64,000 nt of DNA from positions 55,947,201 through 56,011,200 of the forward strand of contig OZ038422.1 in assembly GCA_964036155.1 (NCBI GenBank), read 5' to 3'. This DNA is from Diploscapter coronatus (taxonomy: Eukaryota; Nematoda; Chromadorea; Rhabditida; Rhabditidae). Under the pieces are notes generated by a model. It worked only from the letters and a program-made list of their open reading frames with translations. It was not told the DNA's origin and ran no database searches. The translations under genes and the position numbers were made by a program. Within the stretch, counting starts at the first letter, position 1. Each line of letters begins with the position of its first letter. Positions 10,901-24,068 of this stretch are shown here, piece by piece.

Positions 10901-12500
10901 ATGCGAAGATACATTTCCGGGAGCCAATAAATATTCACCTGTAAAATCACTTATTGTGATCTTTAGAGCCCGGAAAGGGTTTCCGATTCTAATATTGCTT
11001 GTGAAAATTCGGTTCTGATTTCGAAATATTCGGGACTCAATTTGTTAGTATTCTGATTCTGTTTATCCTCCGAAAATAATATAAAATTCTTATCTATTTT
11101 CAATACAATTGAAAAAAATTGACAGATCACTTATAATCAGGGCCTTTGAAAGTTTCCGCAGGAAATAACTTACCCAGTTTAGTTCTTTCTCGGCGATTTT
11201 TAGCAGTTTTTCCTGTAGCGGTTTTCCTTGAACTCGAAATTTCTGCACTGCATCGACTGTGGAGTGCAAATGCACCTGAGGTTGTCCGGCTGCGACAACC
11301 GCTGCGTATTCGAGATACCTATCCAGAGTTGCATCGAGTGGAGGCACGGGTGGTTTGAGAAGACCACGCTAAAACCAAATGTCTATTTTTCGGAGAAAAA
11401 ATCAGAATTAATTCTGATGAATACTTCCGGTGGCTGCCATAAGTTTGAAACTGGCAGTTTTGAAGTTCAATTCATTTTTCAATTATCGGAACTCAATTTG
11501 GTTATTTTATCGGTCAAATGAAGTGATAGTTCGAGTATTCGAGTATTAAAGAGCACCTCAGGAGAAATGTGCGTATGAACTATGCGCCAAGAGGGAGGCT
11601 AGAGCGCAGAGAAAGAAAAGCCAACGAAAGACTATGGAAAGAGTGATACGCAATTTCCTCTGCCCTTCCTCCTATTTTTCAACACACGATATGTCACTTC
11701 GTTCGACCAGCACAATATAATTTGGTTTGATATGATTAGGCCACACAATTGGAAGAAAAAGCTAGTCCTTAACAGAATCGAATTATAATAAGTTATGAGA
11801 TAGGCTTCATCGAAAATTATAGATTATTTCCGATTTTAAAAATTTTAACTGTTTATTTTTTCATAATTATTACCTTGACTGTGGTATAAAAACTTCTATA
11901 AAAGCAATATGATGAATGTTTTGTTCTGTTTGAGGCTAGACGAATGGAGAGAAGCGGATTAGAATTAGGGAAAAGTAGACGAATCGCTGCAGCTGGTTGT
12001 GGAGAGAGGAGACGAATGGCCATTTCAGGATGAAGGCAGCCAGGTCATTTTGTGGAGAGAAGGGTGGAAGATAATGAAGTTGGGGAGAGAATTGACTACG
12101 GGAATGAGCAGGAAAATCGACTATGGAGGAGCGATTCTAATTGCAGCGCTGGAATGTCGTTTGGCGCACGACACAATGCTCACAATGCTCATCGCCCTTC
12201 CTCCTTGTCTCTGCCATGCCTTATTTAGATAGATGCAAAACGGTTCCCTCGAGGAGTACGAAAGTGAAGAAAGAAAAGCAGCGACTAATTGGAAAATGGA
12301 CAGGAGACGTGAGACAAAGCGGCAGGGCGGCAAGGTCTTCTTGCAGCGGAGCTTCTCAGACTGAGAGTCGTCGATAAATCTCGCTATGCTGGAGGCAATT
12401 TAATTGAAAACAAAGCCAGCTGACGATAACAATTCAGCGCTTCAGAACGAAATTCAGAAAGGTTGCCTACCTCATTGCAGACGCTACATTCGTGTTCCAT
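7911..12500 (-). CDS. cha-1: Choline acetyltransferase (cha-1 orthologue)
   Basis: Eleven coding exons (12471-12500, 11174-11368, 10766-10938, 10273-10360, 9866-10228, 9572-9697, 9175-9275, 8752-8874, 8464-8707, 8280-8417, 7911-8114) give 594 residues. The enzyme makes acetylcholine from choline and acetyl-CoA in cholinergic neurons. Family landmarks in order: [39 protein letters not shown] text before [20 protein letters not shown], which holds the catalytic His of the carnitine/choline acyltransferase family, then [49 protein letters not shown] and [14 protein letters not shown]. The first exon is only 30 bases ([10 protein letters not shown]) and follows TTTTAG directly, as expected if it is spliced from an upstream leader shared with unc-17. 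The 1.1-kb first intron follows. One intron is GC-AG. The start is the only ATG that fits this splice pattern. Confidence 0.95.
8708..8751 (-). other. GC-AG intron of cha-1 (44 bases)
   Basis: On the minus strand the exon ends CACTACAG and the intron begins GCATAT, ending in ATTTAG. Only this junction joins AMQLAHYR to [11 protein letters not shown], which is the conserved LAYYR-LHG...YES junction text of choline acetyltransferases. No GT donor is available at or near the site. Confidence 0.7.
11369..12470 (-). other. First intron of cha-1, purine-rich core
   Basis: This 1.1-kb intron separates the tiny first coding exon of cha-1 from the rest. The plus strand around 11930-12370 is rich in GA-type text and gives open frames in several phases with no splice support. 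I see no separate gene. It may carry regulatory sequence. Confidence 0.5.
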
Positions 12501-12846
12501 CTAAAATTATGAGATTTTTTAATGATTTTACCAGCTGTATTGGCATTGACACTCATTGACTCCATTCGAACTGTGAGACGTGTTAATATAAAATATCTAA
12601 CCCATTTATTGCAACTTTTCTCTTTTTCAAAATTGGTAAATAAATAAAATTTTCAGAATAAATCAGTTAAAAATAAATAGTGATAACATCACGTCCGTCA
12701 AAGCGCATTTTATAAATGACAAACAATGAATGGAAATAGAAGAAGAGGAACATAAAGAATGCAATCTGGCAATTTATATAAAATCAGTAAAACTGCTAAA
12801 CGCGATAGGAAAAACGTTATTAAAATTTACTTTACTCATAATCTAA

Positions 12847-15765
12847 CTACCACTGCGGATTAAGAGGGTCGTATCCAGCTGGTTGGAATGCATTGACGGG
12901 CTCCTGATACCCCCCAGATCCATTTTGGTAGCTCTGATATCCGTCGTTCAGTTTCGTTTCTGCAACTCCGTTGCCTCCATCCACCTGTCCGTAGTTGTTA
13001 TTCGCAGCGGACATGTTGTTCATCTCCTGCTTCTCAATCTTGTCGTACCCACACACGTTCTTCAACATCATTAGAGCTGGACAGTAGCCGACATTCGTGA
13101 GAAAGATGATGATATTCAGCGCGGTGAATCCCATAGTGGCCACTATCCAGCCGGCAATAATCGGACCGAATGCGTAGGCGAGTGAGTAGGAGATGTCTGC
13201 AATGGCGTAGACCGATCCATACACCGAGACGTGTCGAGTGTCGACGAGATGACCAAGCATTGGCAGCAGGGACGTGTCGATGAGGGCGATGCCGAAACAG
13301 GTCACCGACAGGGGGATGACCATTTGGCTCACGGTGCTCATGAATGGCACGGCCAGACACGAGATGCCCTCCATGGCCAGACCGACGGTTGCCACAATCC
13401 ACGTGCTGCCCGGCCATCGCTTCAGCACTTTGACAGTGACGAACACTCCCACCACGTGGGGGAAGAAGGCCGGCAGCCAGATCATTCCCAGTTGCCATTC
13501 CGGCACGTCGGGCATCGAGTCCTTCATCCACTTGGTTATTGTCGGCTCGAGGAAGGCCAGACTCACATTCGCCATGATAAGAGCACCGCTACATACTGAA
13601 ATGAACACACATTAGATATCGCGATTTGATCATTGACTTGAATCTAGCATAATGGTATTTATATCATAGCTGTTTGTTGATCATTCAAAAGAAAATTTCC
13701 CGATCTGTTTCGAGTGCAATCAGTGATAAATTGTAGATTATTTCAGAAAGGTCTATGAATTTTTATCTGTCAATAAGAGCAAGAAATCTAAACATTTAGT
13801 ATCTCTGTTGAGTTTTTTTTGTTTATTTGTCTGTTCAAGCTTAGATCTCTCTGTATTATATTGCTTGACTCTCATGTGCTATACATGGTTGGAAAGGTAA
13901 TTTGATGGAGGTGTACAGCGTAAAAAATAGATCGATTTTTCATTGATTATGTGCTAATTTGTGGTAAGAGCTGTTCCCTTTCTTATATTAAGGCTAATTT
14001 TAGATACAAAATTAACAACTTAGCTTTAAAATGAAAATATATAAAAGGCGAAATTTGCAAATGAATTGGTCATTATCGAAAAAGATGAAATATAAAGCTG
14101 TTGTTGTTTATTGTTTGTTATTGATTATTGTTTATATTCTATAACTGGACTGTGATATTAGTTTGGCTTGGAGCCTTTACGAAACAAAAACCGAATCGAG
14201 GGAGCGCGCGACCGAGGCTCGTCATATTGTATTCACGAGAATATCATCATAGAAGTTAGTGTTGGTTGTTGATTTTAGAGCGTTTCAATGCCAACAAACG
14301 AAGTATAGTAATAATCAGTCAGTAAAAGTTTTTATTTGAGGGGTAATGGCGAGAAAAGCAAAGTGTTTTACTGATTATTGATTGGTTTCGATTTTAGCAT
14401 TAGTGCTTTAAATCAGCTGGCAATACTCACTTTGATGATATCATCGTGATATGTCATCTAACTTTCTCGTTTTATTAGTTTGCAAGGGTCAGTTATTTCA
14501 GTAGCATAAGTTATTGAAAATCTCTATCTCTAATTATCAAACTTACAAGCTTTCACAAAATGCTCTTTAGAATTTCGTACTCCTACCGATGCTGGTTATT
14601 GTTTATAATGTAACATTAGCATTTTTTGGATTTATGACGCTAGCAAACGTGATTTTATATGGAGTTAACTTTTCATCATTTCTTTTAGCAATATCATCTT
14701 TCAAAATGTATATACTTTTATCTTACCCGATATCAAAGGATCCATGAACAACCGCCACATGGGTGTGCCGTGGAGTTTTTCTCCTTTTGCATTAGTCGGT
14801 GCTCCTTTGCCGGGTTGAATGACCATGAAGACGGCAAGTGCATCGGACAGGCAGATGAATGCGAGCACGAGGAAGGGAATAGGTTTTCCGGCAAACTCGT
14901 AGAGGGTCGCGCCGAATGGAGGTGCAACTAGGCAGCCAAAGGAGATGAAAGCGAGAGCTATGCCCAGAGCTGCCGATCGTTCGGACTCTTCTGTGAAGCG
15001 ATCCGCTATCATTGCAAGGCCAGACGTGTCGGCAAATGCTGACCCAAAGCCCTGAAATTAGAATGCATCATTGCATTATACGCGATCATTGTCGAATAAA
15101 GAAGGGCGAGGAATAGCTCTCAGATTAGTAAACCACTTCCAGGGCTATTGGCAGATCGAAATATTTGCGAACTGTTCCGTGTCCCTCGTCCCCTCTTAAT
15201 TTCGAGACGCGCAAAATGTACTACTCACTTGTAACGATCTGGCCACGAATAGGACTGAATAGTCCCTGCCAAGGGCGAATATGGACGTAGACAGGAACAT
15301 GACAGTCAGACCGATGATCATGGGAATCTCGTAGCCAATTCGATCGATGATGTACCCCGAGAAGGGGTTGACGAAGATCTGGACAAGTGCTTTGGAGGCG
15401 AAGAGCCAGCCAAGTTGCATGTCTAAAGGAGACAGAATTATTCAAGTCAGTCCAGTAAAAGTTCAAATACCTTCTCCTTCGTAGACGAAGTATCCTCCTT
15501 CTTTGCGAATCAGAATGCTGCCATTTGGAAGCATCTCAGACTCGTTATGCCAGCCTTCATAAGTTGCTTTGTAGTTGTGAATCGTTCGCAGATAGGTTGG
15601 GATAATAGGAACGATGACCATGTAGAGCATATTGTCGAGCAGCAGAGCTATGCTGACGATGACCAGGACGAGTTTCTTCTGATTTTGCGGCTGCTCGACC
15701 CATTTCTTCATGTCCGACTTCAGAATTTCACTGTCTCTGTTGATAAGTGGCACGTTGTAGCCCAT
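12847..15765 (-). CDS. unc-17: Vesicular acetylcholine transporter (unc-17 orthologue)
   Basis: Exons 15471-15765, 15229-15422, 14727-15051 and 12847-13595 give 520 residues, close to the 532 of C. elegans UNC-17. The protein is a 12-helix major facilitator that exchanges vesicular protons for cytosolic acetylcholine. Landmarks: [20 protein letters not shown], the first helix with [19 protein letters not shown], a glycosylation-prone loop after it, [88 protein letters not shown] and [11 protein letters not shown]. The cytoplasmic tail is Gly/Asn/Gln-rich and ends [10 protein letters not shown], as in C. elegans. It lies directly upstream of cha-1 on the same strand with 346 bases between its stop and the cha-1 start, reproducing the nested cholinergic locus in which both are made from a shared 5' leader. 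Confidence 0.97.
13596..14726 (-). other. Last intron of unc-17 (1.1 kb)
   Basis: Donor TCG|GTAAGATA at 14726 and acceptor TTTCAG at 13596. The interior is AT-rich with TTGT-type simple text near 14100. No coding potential or clear element is seen. Confidence 0.6.
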
Positions 15766-18700
15766 CTTGATGTGGTGGATCTAAAGTAACTAATTTGAGT
15801 AATTAGTTGGGCGCTCTAAATGATCACCTCGTTCTCTGTACACGGTCAGAAGTCAGTCAGTGGAGTGAAGATGTGATTACAAGAGGCGTGGCCAGGTAGC
15901 TAACTTCTCCTATGCAGTGCAGATGTTGTGGTCTGCAATTATACAACGAATTGAGAGAGTAGATGATCAGTACAGCAGCATTCAGGCTGCTCTTTTCTGT
16001 CTCATTCTCATTCCTTTCTTATTTTCGCTTCTCCTTTTCTCATCAGCGTTTGGTGGGCAGTTTGCGTCTCTTCCCTCGTTTCTTGCCTTTCAGCCTCATT
16101 CTCCTATTCTCCTTAAGCTTCATCCTAACCGCCTAACCGCGACTGGCCACGCCCCCTCTATCCTCGTTGCAATGTCATTCGACCATCGGCGCATCACATC
16201 CCTGTGGGCGATGATAATATGGAAGACTGTAGGGGGGAGCATTGTAGTGGAATGTAGTAATCATGCAATCGGTGTGCAGGAATGCAATGGACGACACATT
16301 GCTTGTGGATAGTCGAGTTTATAGAAGTATGCAAGCAGACTCGTATTGAAATACAACAGAATGGAGAATAGAGAAGGGGTAATCGACGATTGGCTGCATC
16401 ATCTTTAGGCAATCAGAATCAGTGTCTCTTCCCTCTCTCTCTCTCATTCTCCTAATTCATTGCATCATTCTCTCCTCTCTACTTCATTTTGATTCCCCCG
16501 AGAATTCCCCGCTCTCCTCGTCTCCGTTTCTCACTTCAGTTCATTTTTAAGTTCGTTAATTTGAGTGCTCAACCGGAGGGATCTTCCGTCCCCCTTTGTC
16601 TTCTTGCATATTTTCTATTATTGTCCCAGTTCGAATGGAATCATATTTCATTCACTGTACACTCATTCTTTTTTTTTTTTTTTTTAATTTTATTTTTGTT
16701 GAAGTTACCTCGTGGGACAGGAATATTTCAGCTGGATAGCGTCGTTATACGTAACATATGTCTGCTGAAGTAGAAAAGTCGAATCCAATTTTTTTTACCT
16801 AAATTATTAAAATGAACATGAATCGTTGCATCGAAACAATAAAAAACGGTATTGAATCTGTTTGATTCAAAATGAGTTCGTAGTTGATGGATAAATGTTT
16901 GCTTACGCAATTCAGCTATAATTTTGGATGTTTTTGATTTCACGGTGCTCATAAAACAAGCGGTATCTAGGCATTTTGTGCATTGAACATCCCGTTTTTC
17001 GATTACGAACTCATTTGGAAAAGATATGACGCTTCGAGTCAAATTTGTAGATGCAAAAATATCACGATAAAACTATGGTAAAGTTTAGCAAATGAACTTT
17101 GGTAGTCGAACTCGTTGAATCATTGAATTCGATGTGGACGACAATGAAAAGATACAGACAATGCAGAGGATGAATATTTTAGTTGTTTTTGCAGTCTGCC
17201 AAATAAAAATCATATCTCTGCAGAAGTGAAGAGACGTGTTTTTTTCGGATCCACATTCCGACATTTATGCTTCTCTAGCTGAATTTCGGCATTCTCTCAC
17301 ATCCCGCCAGATTTTTTTCACTCTCTTCAGCTATTCTCCCAGTTAGCAGCCGATTAAATTCGTGGAATACGTAATGACATCCTATAGGCTTTAGAAACTG
17401 ACTCCTTCTGACTGGAGCAAAGCAGAAAGTTATTTCTAATATATCAATAACTAGATACTGATTTATGAAATGGGGAAAATATTCGAAATCGTTATCTCTC
17501 CCACCCACCATTTCTCGTTCAGTAGAGAAAGGGAGCAGCAAGGTTTCACTAAGAAAAAAATGGCCACAAAGCATTAATTCATCAATTACCGTTTGAGGGT
17601 TTAATAAGAGTGCATGAAGATTGTCCAAGTTTTCGGTTTTATTCAACTTTAAGACATTTAGATAATTTTTAACAGGTCCTGCTGTGAATCAGTCGGGTGC
17701 CAAGGAAGGGAAGTTGTTAACCTATTTGGTCGGTTACATTTTTGCGAGGAAAATTCTCCCTTGAAACCGTTTTATAAAGTTCGCTTCAAAAATTTGACTC
17801 CACTCGCGCCCTCTATATAAAAACTTTCATCACATCTTACAAAATGGTGAATGAAAGAGAGATACTAACTATGTTTCATAGCAAAGTGAAAAAATCTTCG
17901 AAAATGATCCTGAAAAACTCAAATATTCATGAAGGAAGGAAAAGTAAAAATACTAGATAGTCAAAATTGAGTCGATTTTGGGCTACAGGCAAAAATTCCG
18001 AAATCTCAGGGGCAATTTGTCAGCGTCGAGCAAAACTCGCCTCTGCAATTCACTTCACTCCTCTCCTCATTTATTCTTTGTGAGAATTGAGAATATATCA
18101 ATACGACGATGAAAATATAACGAAGGCAATATGAGAAAATGCAGAGGAGACTGTGGGAAAATGAGAAGCTCGGAAATAATCGAGAAAGTTACTCGAAAAC
18201 GAGCAGAATTGGAAATTAGGAGGTTGTAAATTAAATAAACGAAATGTGAAATGATCTAGTCAATTAGGAGTTGTAAGCGATCCGATAGAAAGGTGAATAT
18301 CTGTTGAAAAGAGTTGCTCGCTCATCCCTTAGCTTCTTTGTCAGCTTTTCCCTCGAGCAGTCTTGTTTCCTTGTGCATCCCTCGAATAGCCCACTGATTG
18401 CGGCGGAATCGAGTTATGCCAAAGAAAGACTCGAGGAATCGGAGACACAAAACTGACGACTGCGGGATGACGAGCATAAATGCGTTTGCATAACGAGCAG
18501 AGCGGGCAGAGCAGAGGCAAAGCAGAGGCAGACACAGGTTGAGAAGCAAATGCCACAAGCCAGCAGAAACTGAATTTGGACGAACAAGACGAATTCCACA
18601 AATCCCCAAATCTGAGTGTGGTATCGGCTGGAGAGTTTTGGGAAGAGAAAGGGAAAGCTGAGGTGGAGGAAGGAAGGCAGGCAGGCTGGCTGGCTCACGG

Positions 18701-18804
18701 ACATTAGCAATGCGCCAGAGGCATCCGACAAGACAAAGGATTTTGTGAATGCAAAACGCAGCCACCGAAGGGGCGAAAAAGTGAGAGAATTTAGAAGAAA
18801 GCAG

Positions 18805-18832
18805 CCAGCCAGCCAGTCAGTCAGTCAGTTAT
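18805..18832. repeat. GCCA/GTCA tetranucleotide repeat
   Basis: Short tandem run of GCCA units passing into GTCA units. The same kind of text recurs near 45990-46020. Confidence 0.8.
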
Positions 18833-19621
18833 TTCAGTCTCGGTTTTGTTGGTTATGCTCCTCCTCGGTTCAATCTCTCAATTCCGCCTTCCAGCTTATC
18901 TTATTTCGTTTCGTTTTGTTCTTTTTCGAAAGCACATTTCGGCTGTGAGATTCTTGACGGATTCGACTGAAAACGGCCCCTGGGATTGGAATGGAGCTGC
19001 TTTCGGCTGCTGGTGATAGAGGAGATGGGAGAAGATAGAAGGGGCAGGGAGGGGAGGGAAGGATGATGTAAGACAAACTGCACAAATGGTACCCCATACG
19101 AGTATGAGGATATCACTATGAAATGAAAATATGGCAAATTATAGTGCATTCGAAAGACGAAGACATTCAAGGAATACTGAAATTAGACAGAAGGAGAAGC
19201 AGTAATCAGAAGACAGGAAAAGGAGAAGAAGCAGATGATAATGAGAGGCTGTCGGGCAGATAATAACTGGCTCGGGTGAAACATCTCAGCGCTCTATTGA
19301 GGATTTGCTTCGAAGTGAAATTGCACTTTCGGATATTCATAAATGAAGTGGAAATACGTATATCGAATAGAAGAAAATATATGAATAATTGAATATCGAA
19401 CTGGCTGATTTATAGCGAAATTCGAAGTTTACCTGATATAGAATCGGGAATGAAATGGGATTGAAATGACTTTCCTGCTCGGAATTCGCTAATAAATTTC
19501 GATGAATTGGCCTACTCAGCGATAAGTGAGCAGAGCGGGGAGACTCTCCAGAAAGAGACACAATTGCGTTATAGTAACACACAAATGAAGGGAATTGAGA
19601 AGTCCGAGTTTGGAGGAGGAT

Positions 19622-19648
19622 AAGAAGAAGAAGAAGAAGAAGAAGAAA
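19622..19648. repeat. GAA trinucleotide microsatellite
   Basis: An uninterrupted run of about eight GAA/AGA units on the plus strand within a purine-rich region upstream of unc-17. Confidence 0.9.
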
Positions 19649-21513
19649 GTAAATCGAAAGGACATTGGGAGGAAGGTTCATTCAAAATGGGTTAAAACTA
19701 TCGCGGTATCTATGACACGCAACTGAAGCGAGATAGGTAGAGAGGAAATTGGCAGAGAGCGTGAAAGAGTGAAGACATCCTTCTTGGAATACCTCTGATA
19801 TGCAGGAATTTCCAAGTCCGAATTTGTCTCTAGTCTGACGCAATTTTGCCGAAAATCAAAAGTCTAGCGAAGTCAAAATCGACCGTAGACTTGCCGAAAG
19901 AAGAGATGAGGTGCGAAGGGGGAGAAAGGACAAAAGGAAGGGAGAAAGCGAGAAGAAGCTGCTCGAGACGAAGACCGCTGAAAGAAGTCCCAGAGAGGGA
20001 AGAAGATGAGACGAAATGCTGGAAATGGAAGGGCAGAAGGGCAGGGGATGCGGCTGACGACGATTTCCAGGGAAATTCACTCACTGCAGTCGGAGGTAAC
20101 GCGATATGGTGGGAATATTCGGGCAAACAGGCAAAAACACCAGGGAAATATGAAGAAAAGCGAGATGACGAGGCTCAAATTCAGGGGGGAAAATCTCGGA
20201 AACTCGAAATGAAATCAAACAATTCAAATGAACAATTTTGCAATGGATTATATAGCGTAGAATGATGAAACAATGAAATTAAATTTCGAATGATTACACG
20301 ACTTTGCATTTATTGTAATTTGAACATTTTTAGCATCTTGGTAAAATGAAAGAGTTTAGTAGCTAGAAAATTGTAGTCAATGAGCGTACATAGGAATTTC
20401 ATGGTTTCATTTAAAAAAAAATCTCTTGAGAGTTTGAACGATAAATATTTCGTGAAATTTCGAAGATATTGGGATATTTAGCAGGCAAATACATGTGTTC
20501 ATGCTTTCGAATGGCTGTCTTCGAATGACATCGTCCATCTTTCGCATGAAATCGCCGTTTCGAGCATTTTTCTGCACAAATCTGTCATCTTTCTAGGGCA
20601 TAGAAAAGAAATATTGTGGGCATAAAAATGAAAAGATGACTCGGCCTAGCCGATCCGGATGGCAGGTGCTGACTCTGAGTGAGTCTGGCCCATGTCAGTC
20701 GAGTTTCCAAGGCGAATTTCCTTCAAACACAGCACCCATTTCGTTCCCGCATTTAATTCTCAACGTCTGCTACAATTTTGCAATACATGCAAATTTCTAT
20801 TTCATACAGCCGTGCGTTTGTGTATATAAATATTTCGTTTTGGATTATGTTTATTTTCCAAAATTGAACAATAGCATGGAAGTTCAGTAGAAGAAGATTA
20901 AATGAATTAAATCATCAGAAATTCCCGTATGTGGAGTACGTTGAAAAAAGAAAACAAATTGAAAACATAAAACTATGAATATGAGTAATGAGATCAAGAA
21001 CCCGTTTGGCTGCATTCAATTTTACCAATAAACGAGTGTTAGCCGTATATCGTATTATCTGTAGGATTTTGTTTAGCTTCGCATTTTTATGCATCAGAAT
21101 TGACTCCAAATTGAGCTTCGAACAGAATCTGCAGTATGCGCATCTAAAATTGGAGTTTATTTTTAAAAGACAATAGATAAACGTATACGGTATACCTTTG
21201 CCTTTTCCTTGTTTCTTGCTTCAAGTTTAGCCAGTTTAAGAGTGATCATCCTAAAACGTGTTTGAATGATTTTTCTTATTGGTAAAGACGATTAAGTTGG
21301 AAGAAACGTCGACTATCTAGATTTTTCGCAATATCGCAACAAATTCAAGTTGCCGACGTATCACTTATTTTGAACAAAATCACATAACTTCAATTAATTT
21401 TCAATTGAAGCACATGTTTGCTTTTACACTCTAAATAAAATGATATAAATCAGTGGTGCGACTTTATCAAACGTATTTCTGCCTAAACTGAGACTATAGA
21501 TCCGTGTTATAAT

Positions 21514-23472
21514 TTATAAAGAATGATCAGTGTTATTGTCACGAAATTTGATTCGGGCTGCACAACTGTCATTTCCAAAATATGCGTAAAATTTTAATAA
21601 TCGAACAATCGAGCATTTACAATACCTCGCGAACATCTCGTCTTCCTCGTCGTCAATTCGCTGCCAATTCGAGGAGAGTGGAGATGGTCGAGAAGAGGCA
21701 AGCAGACCAGGTTCGGTCAGACTCATTCGAGGGCGTTTCGGACCGGCAACCGGTAGGAGCAAGTCTGACGACACATCGGGGAATGCTGAAAACGATCGAG
21801 TTTCCCGTTGCCCATAATTTACTATTTGAAAACTGAGAATTCGAGAATGATACATAGGCAAAACAAGAAAAGTCAGGTTGGGATAAAAGTATCTTTTTCT
21901 CATACAATTTTTCGCTATACTTTGTTATTTAATCGTTCTGTGTTCAGTCGTTACACCAGAATTACTCTCGTTTGTCCCTCAAAAAGACTTTTGCGGAGGA
22001 AGAAGAAAAGGAGTACCCACGAGATTAACCACTGGGCTCTGCACCGTATATTCCATATTATGCCCTTTGTGGATACGCACCCCACCTCTCTCAGCAAGCC
22101 TTTTTTCAAAGACGATGAAGAGTAATCGTTGAAAATTTTTGAAAAAAACCTAAGTCATAGCCAATCCAAATTTCTAGAAAATGAGAAAATGCTTGTGTTT
22201 ACATGCTCGTTTCGCTTCCTGAGTCGATTCTGCAGTGGTTTTGATGATTTCCTGCTCGATGAATGAAATCGCAGCCTCCATGGGAGAAACTTGCTCGTCC
22301 TTCTCCTCATCCTTCACAATTGATGCTTCTTCATCGTTTGGACTAGAAATTCGTTTATACCTTTTTTTATCATCATAAGAATTAATCTGCCTACTATTTA
22401 TCCTTGACATGCGACTGAATGAATCTGAGCGGTTTCTGGAACACCCAGCTCGACGGTTTGCCCGTCAATCGCTCTTTCTTCTCCTCTTTCTTGTACCGAT
22501 CTCGCAGTGTCTTCCATCGAGTCTTCACGTGATCAGGTGTCGATTCAAGCGCTTCTGCTATCTAAAAATCTCGATTGAAGAAGAAATATCATTTTTGCTA
22601 AAGGCTTATTTATGTGAATTCTAAGAATCGTTTTTTTTACGAAGAATATACTAAACTAGTGCATACGAATTACTTCTAATCAAGAATGAAACTACTCTTC
22701 TAAGAATATACGCTTATTTCTTTGGGTTAGATGGCAAAAACTACATCTAGTATCTACTACAATTTCAATACTAATTTTTCGATAGGAATAGGAAATAAAA
22801 AAGTCTCACTCATTCCTCAAACGATAATAATGCTATTTTTCGCCAATTTTATCTGAACAAACTGTCTTACCTCAACCCAAGCAGCATTGCGCCAGGCAAT
22901 CAGATTGTATCCCTCGTCGGACTGATTGTAGAGAAAGTTACGAGCTTTCACCTAAAATAATCATGAAATTTTCCCTTCCAATCTTATTCCCCACCTCAGC
23001 AATGAGTCTCATGTTGAACATCGGTGTCTCATCAGCTCGCAACGCTCCTCGACCCGCCATCAGAAGTGAATTCAACTAAAATATGATTCGATAATGTCTT
23101 AAAATTGCTTCGTCATATTTAATATGCTGATATATAAATTAGGAGATCGAAATTTGTGTAAATTTATCACCTTTGCTGAATTTTTATTAGAAAATTCATT
23201 CATTTGCTAGAGTGCTTGGTAAAATTCCTCATACTAACTAATTTGAGTGTAACTTTTGAGCAATAAATTAGACAATTTAGAATTGCGCGCTCATAATGAT
23301 TTTGATCATCTTCATGCGTGTATAGCTAATTTATTTTATTTGCCGAATAATCTCTGACCTCCTTGAGCGTGTCTTCGTCGAACGCAACCGAAGAGCTACC
23401 CACACTGGCGCCTGCTTGCGAGAGCTGTGTCGCATCCTTCTGCTCCTCCAGATCCTCAGAATTGTCAGACAT
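21514..23472 (-). CDS. MADF-domain nuclear protein
   Basis: Exons 23359-23472, 22995-23075, 22871-22951, 22395-22561, 22203-22342, 21626-21785 and 21514-21565 join in frame into 264 residues. After an acidic N-terminus ([16 protein letters not shown]) comes a MADF domain at about residues 50-140: [38 protein letters not shown] and [19 protein letters not shown], with the conserved Trp residues and the [11 protein letters not shown] signature of this Myb/SANT-like DNA-binding module. The C-terminal part is acidic, then Ser/Pro-rich, and ends with [19 protein letters not shown], which recalls a short BESS-type interaction motif often paired with MADF. Such proteins are transcription regulators. 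The coding strand is pyrimidine-rich just upstream of the start. The last two small exons are the least certain part. Confidence 0.78.
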
Positions 23473-24068
23473 TCTACATCCAGTTGTCGACCAAATTTTG
23501 CGATCACCTGCTGCAAACTTGACATGAACGTTAAATGTCGAACGAGAAAGTTAGTGAAAATCACGAAAATTAGACAAATCGAACGAACGAGCAGTAGCAG
23601 GAGAATTTGAAAGGCAGCAATGTTTAGATTTAGACTGTTTGGCTTGGAAAGCAAAGAGAAGAGAAAGAAAGAAGAGGGAATGGAAGGGAAGAGAAGGGAG
23701 GCTGCGCGCCGCAAAGGCAGACGCAACGCGTGAGAGGAAGGACTCGCGGCTGAGAGCGGCAAGGCAGATTCACGTGAGAGAGACGGAAAGGAAAAAGAGC
23801 TAGAGAAGGGGGAAATAGCGAAGGGCAGGGAAAGCGATCGAGGAGAAGAAGAACTGTAGGTTAAATCGATTCACTCACAATAGTTATGAGATGAAATGTA
23901 AATGTAAATGAAGTTCATTTATTTATTTATCCAATTAATTATTCAACAACGGCAAAATAATAATAATAAAAAACCCGTAAATAAATATTGTGTTACTGAA
24001 TGCTAATGAGCAAAAAACTATAAAATGCAATTGTAAAAGGAAATATGCACTCGTTTTGTGAACTATAA
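23473..24068. other. Intergenic; purine-rich promoter side of the MADF gene
   Basis: Bases 23640-23850 are strongly G/A-rich on the plus strand. No coding exon is supported. The remainder is AT-rich, with TAATAA strings near 23950 that could belong to the 3' end of the next minus-strand gene. Confidence 0.55.

Larger units (their letters stand above)
15766..21513. other. Large gene-free upstream region of the cholinergic locus
   Basis: This 5.7-kb stretch lies upstream of unc-17 and downstream of the MADF gene. Around 15950-16560 the plus strand is C/T-rich; around 18600-20220 it is G/A-rich, with reading frames open in several phases and biased to Glu, Lys and Arg or their complements. It holds a GAA microsatellite (19622-19648) and tetranucleotide runs near 18805-18832. 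The minus-strand frames at 16728-17042 and 17275-17646 have no splice or homology support. The shared leader exon and cholinergic promoter should be here; I cannot pinpoint them. Confidence 0.5.

Noticed and set aside
12847..13615. Several open frames overlapping the last unc-17 exon in other phases and on the plus strand
   Set aside because: They are shadows of a strongly conserved, GC-richer coding exon.
16860..17015. Inverted pair around GAGTTCGTA and TACGAACTC
   Set aside because: Only about nine to twelve bases match; not above chance for this length.
17275..17646. 123-codon minus-strand open frame
   Set aside because: No splice partners, no motif, AT-rich surroundings; cannot be supported as a gene.
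19846..20265. 139-codon plus-strand open frame rich in Glu, Lys and Arg
   Set aside because: Purine-rich simple sequence; complementary frames are open too.
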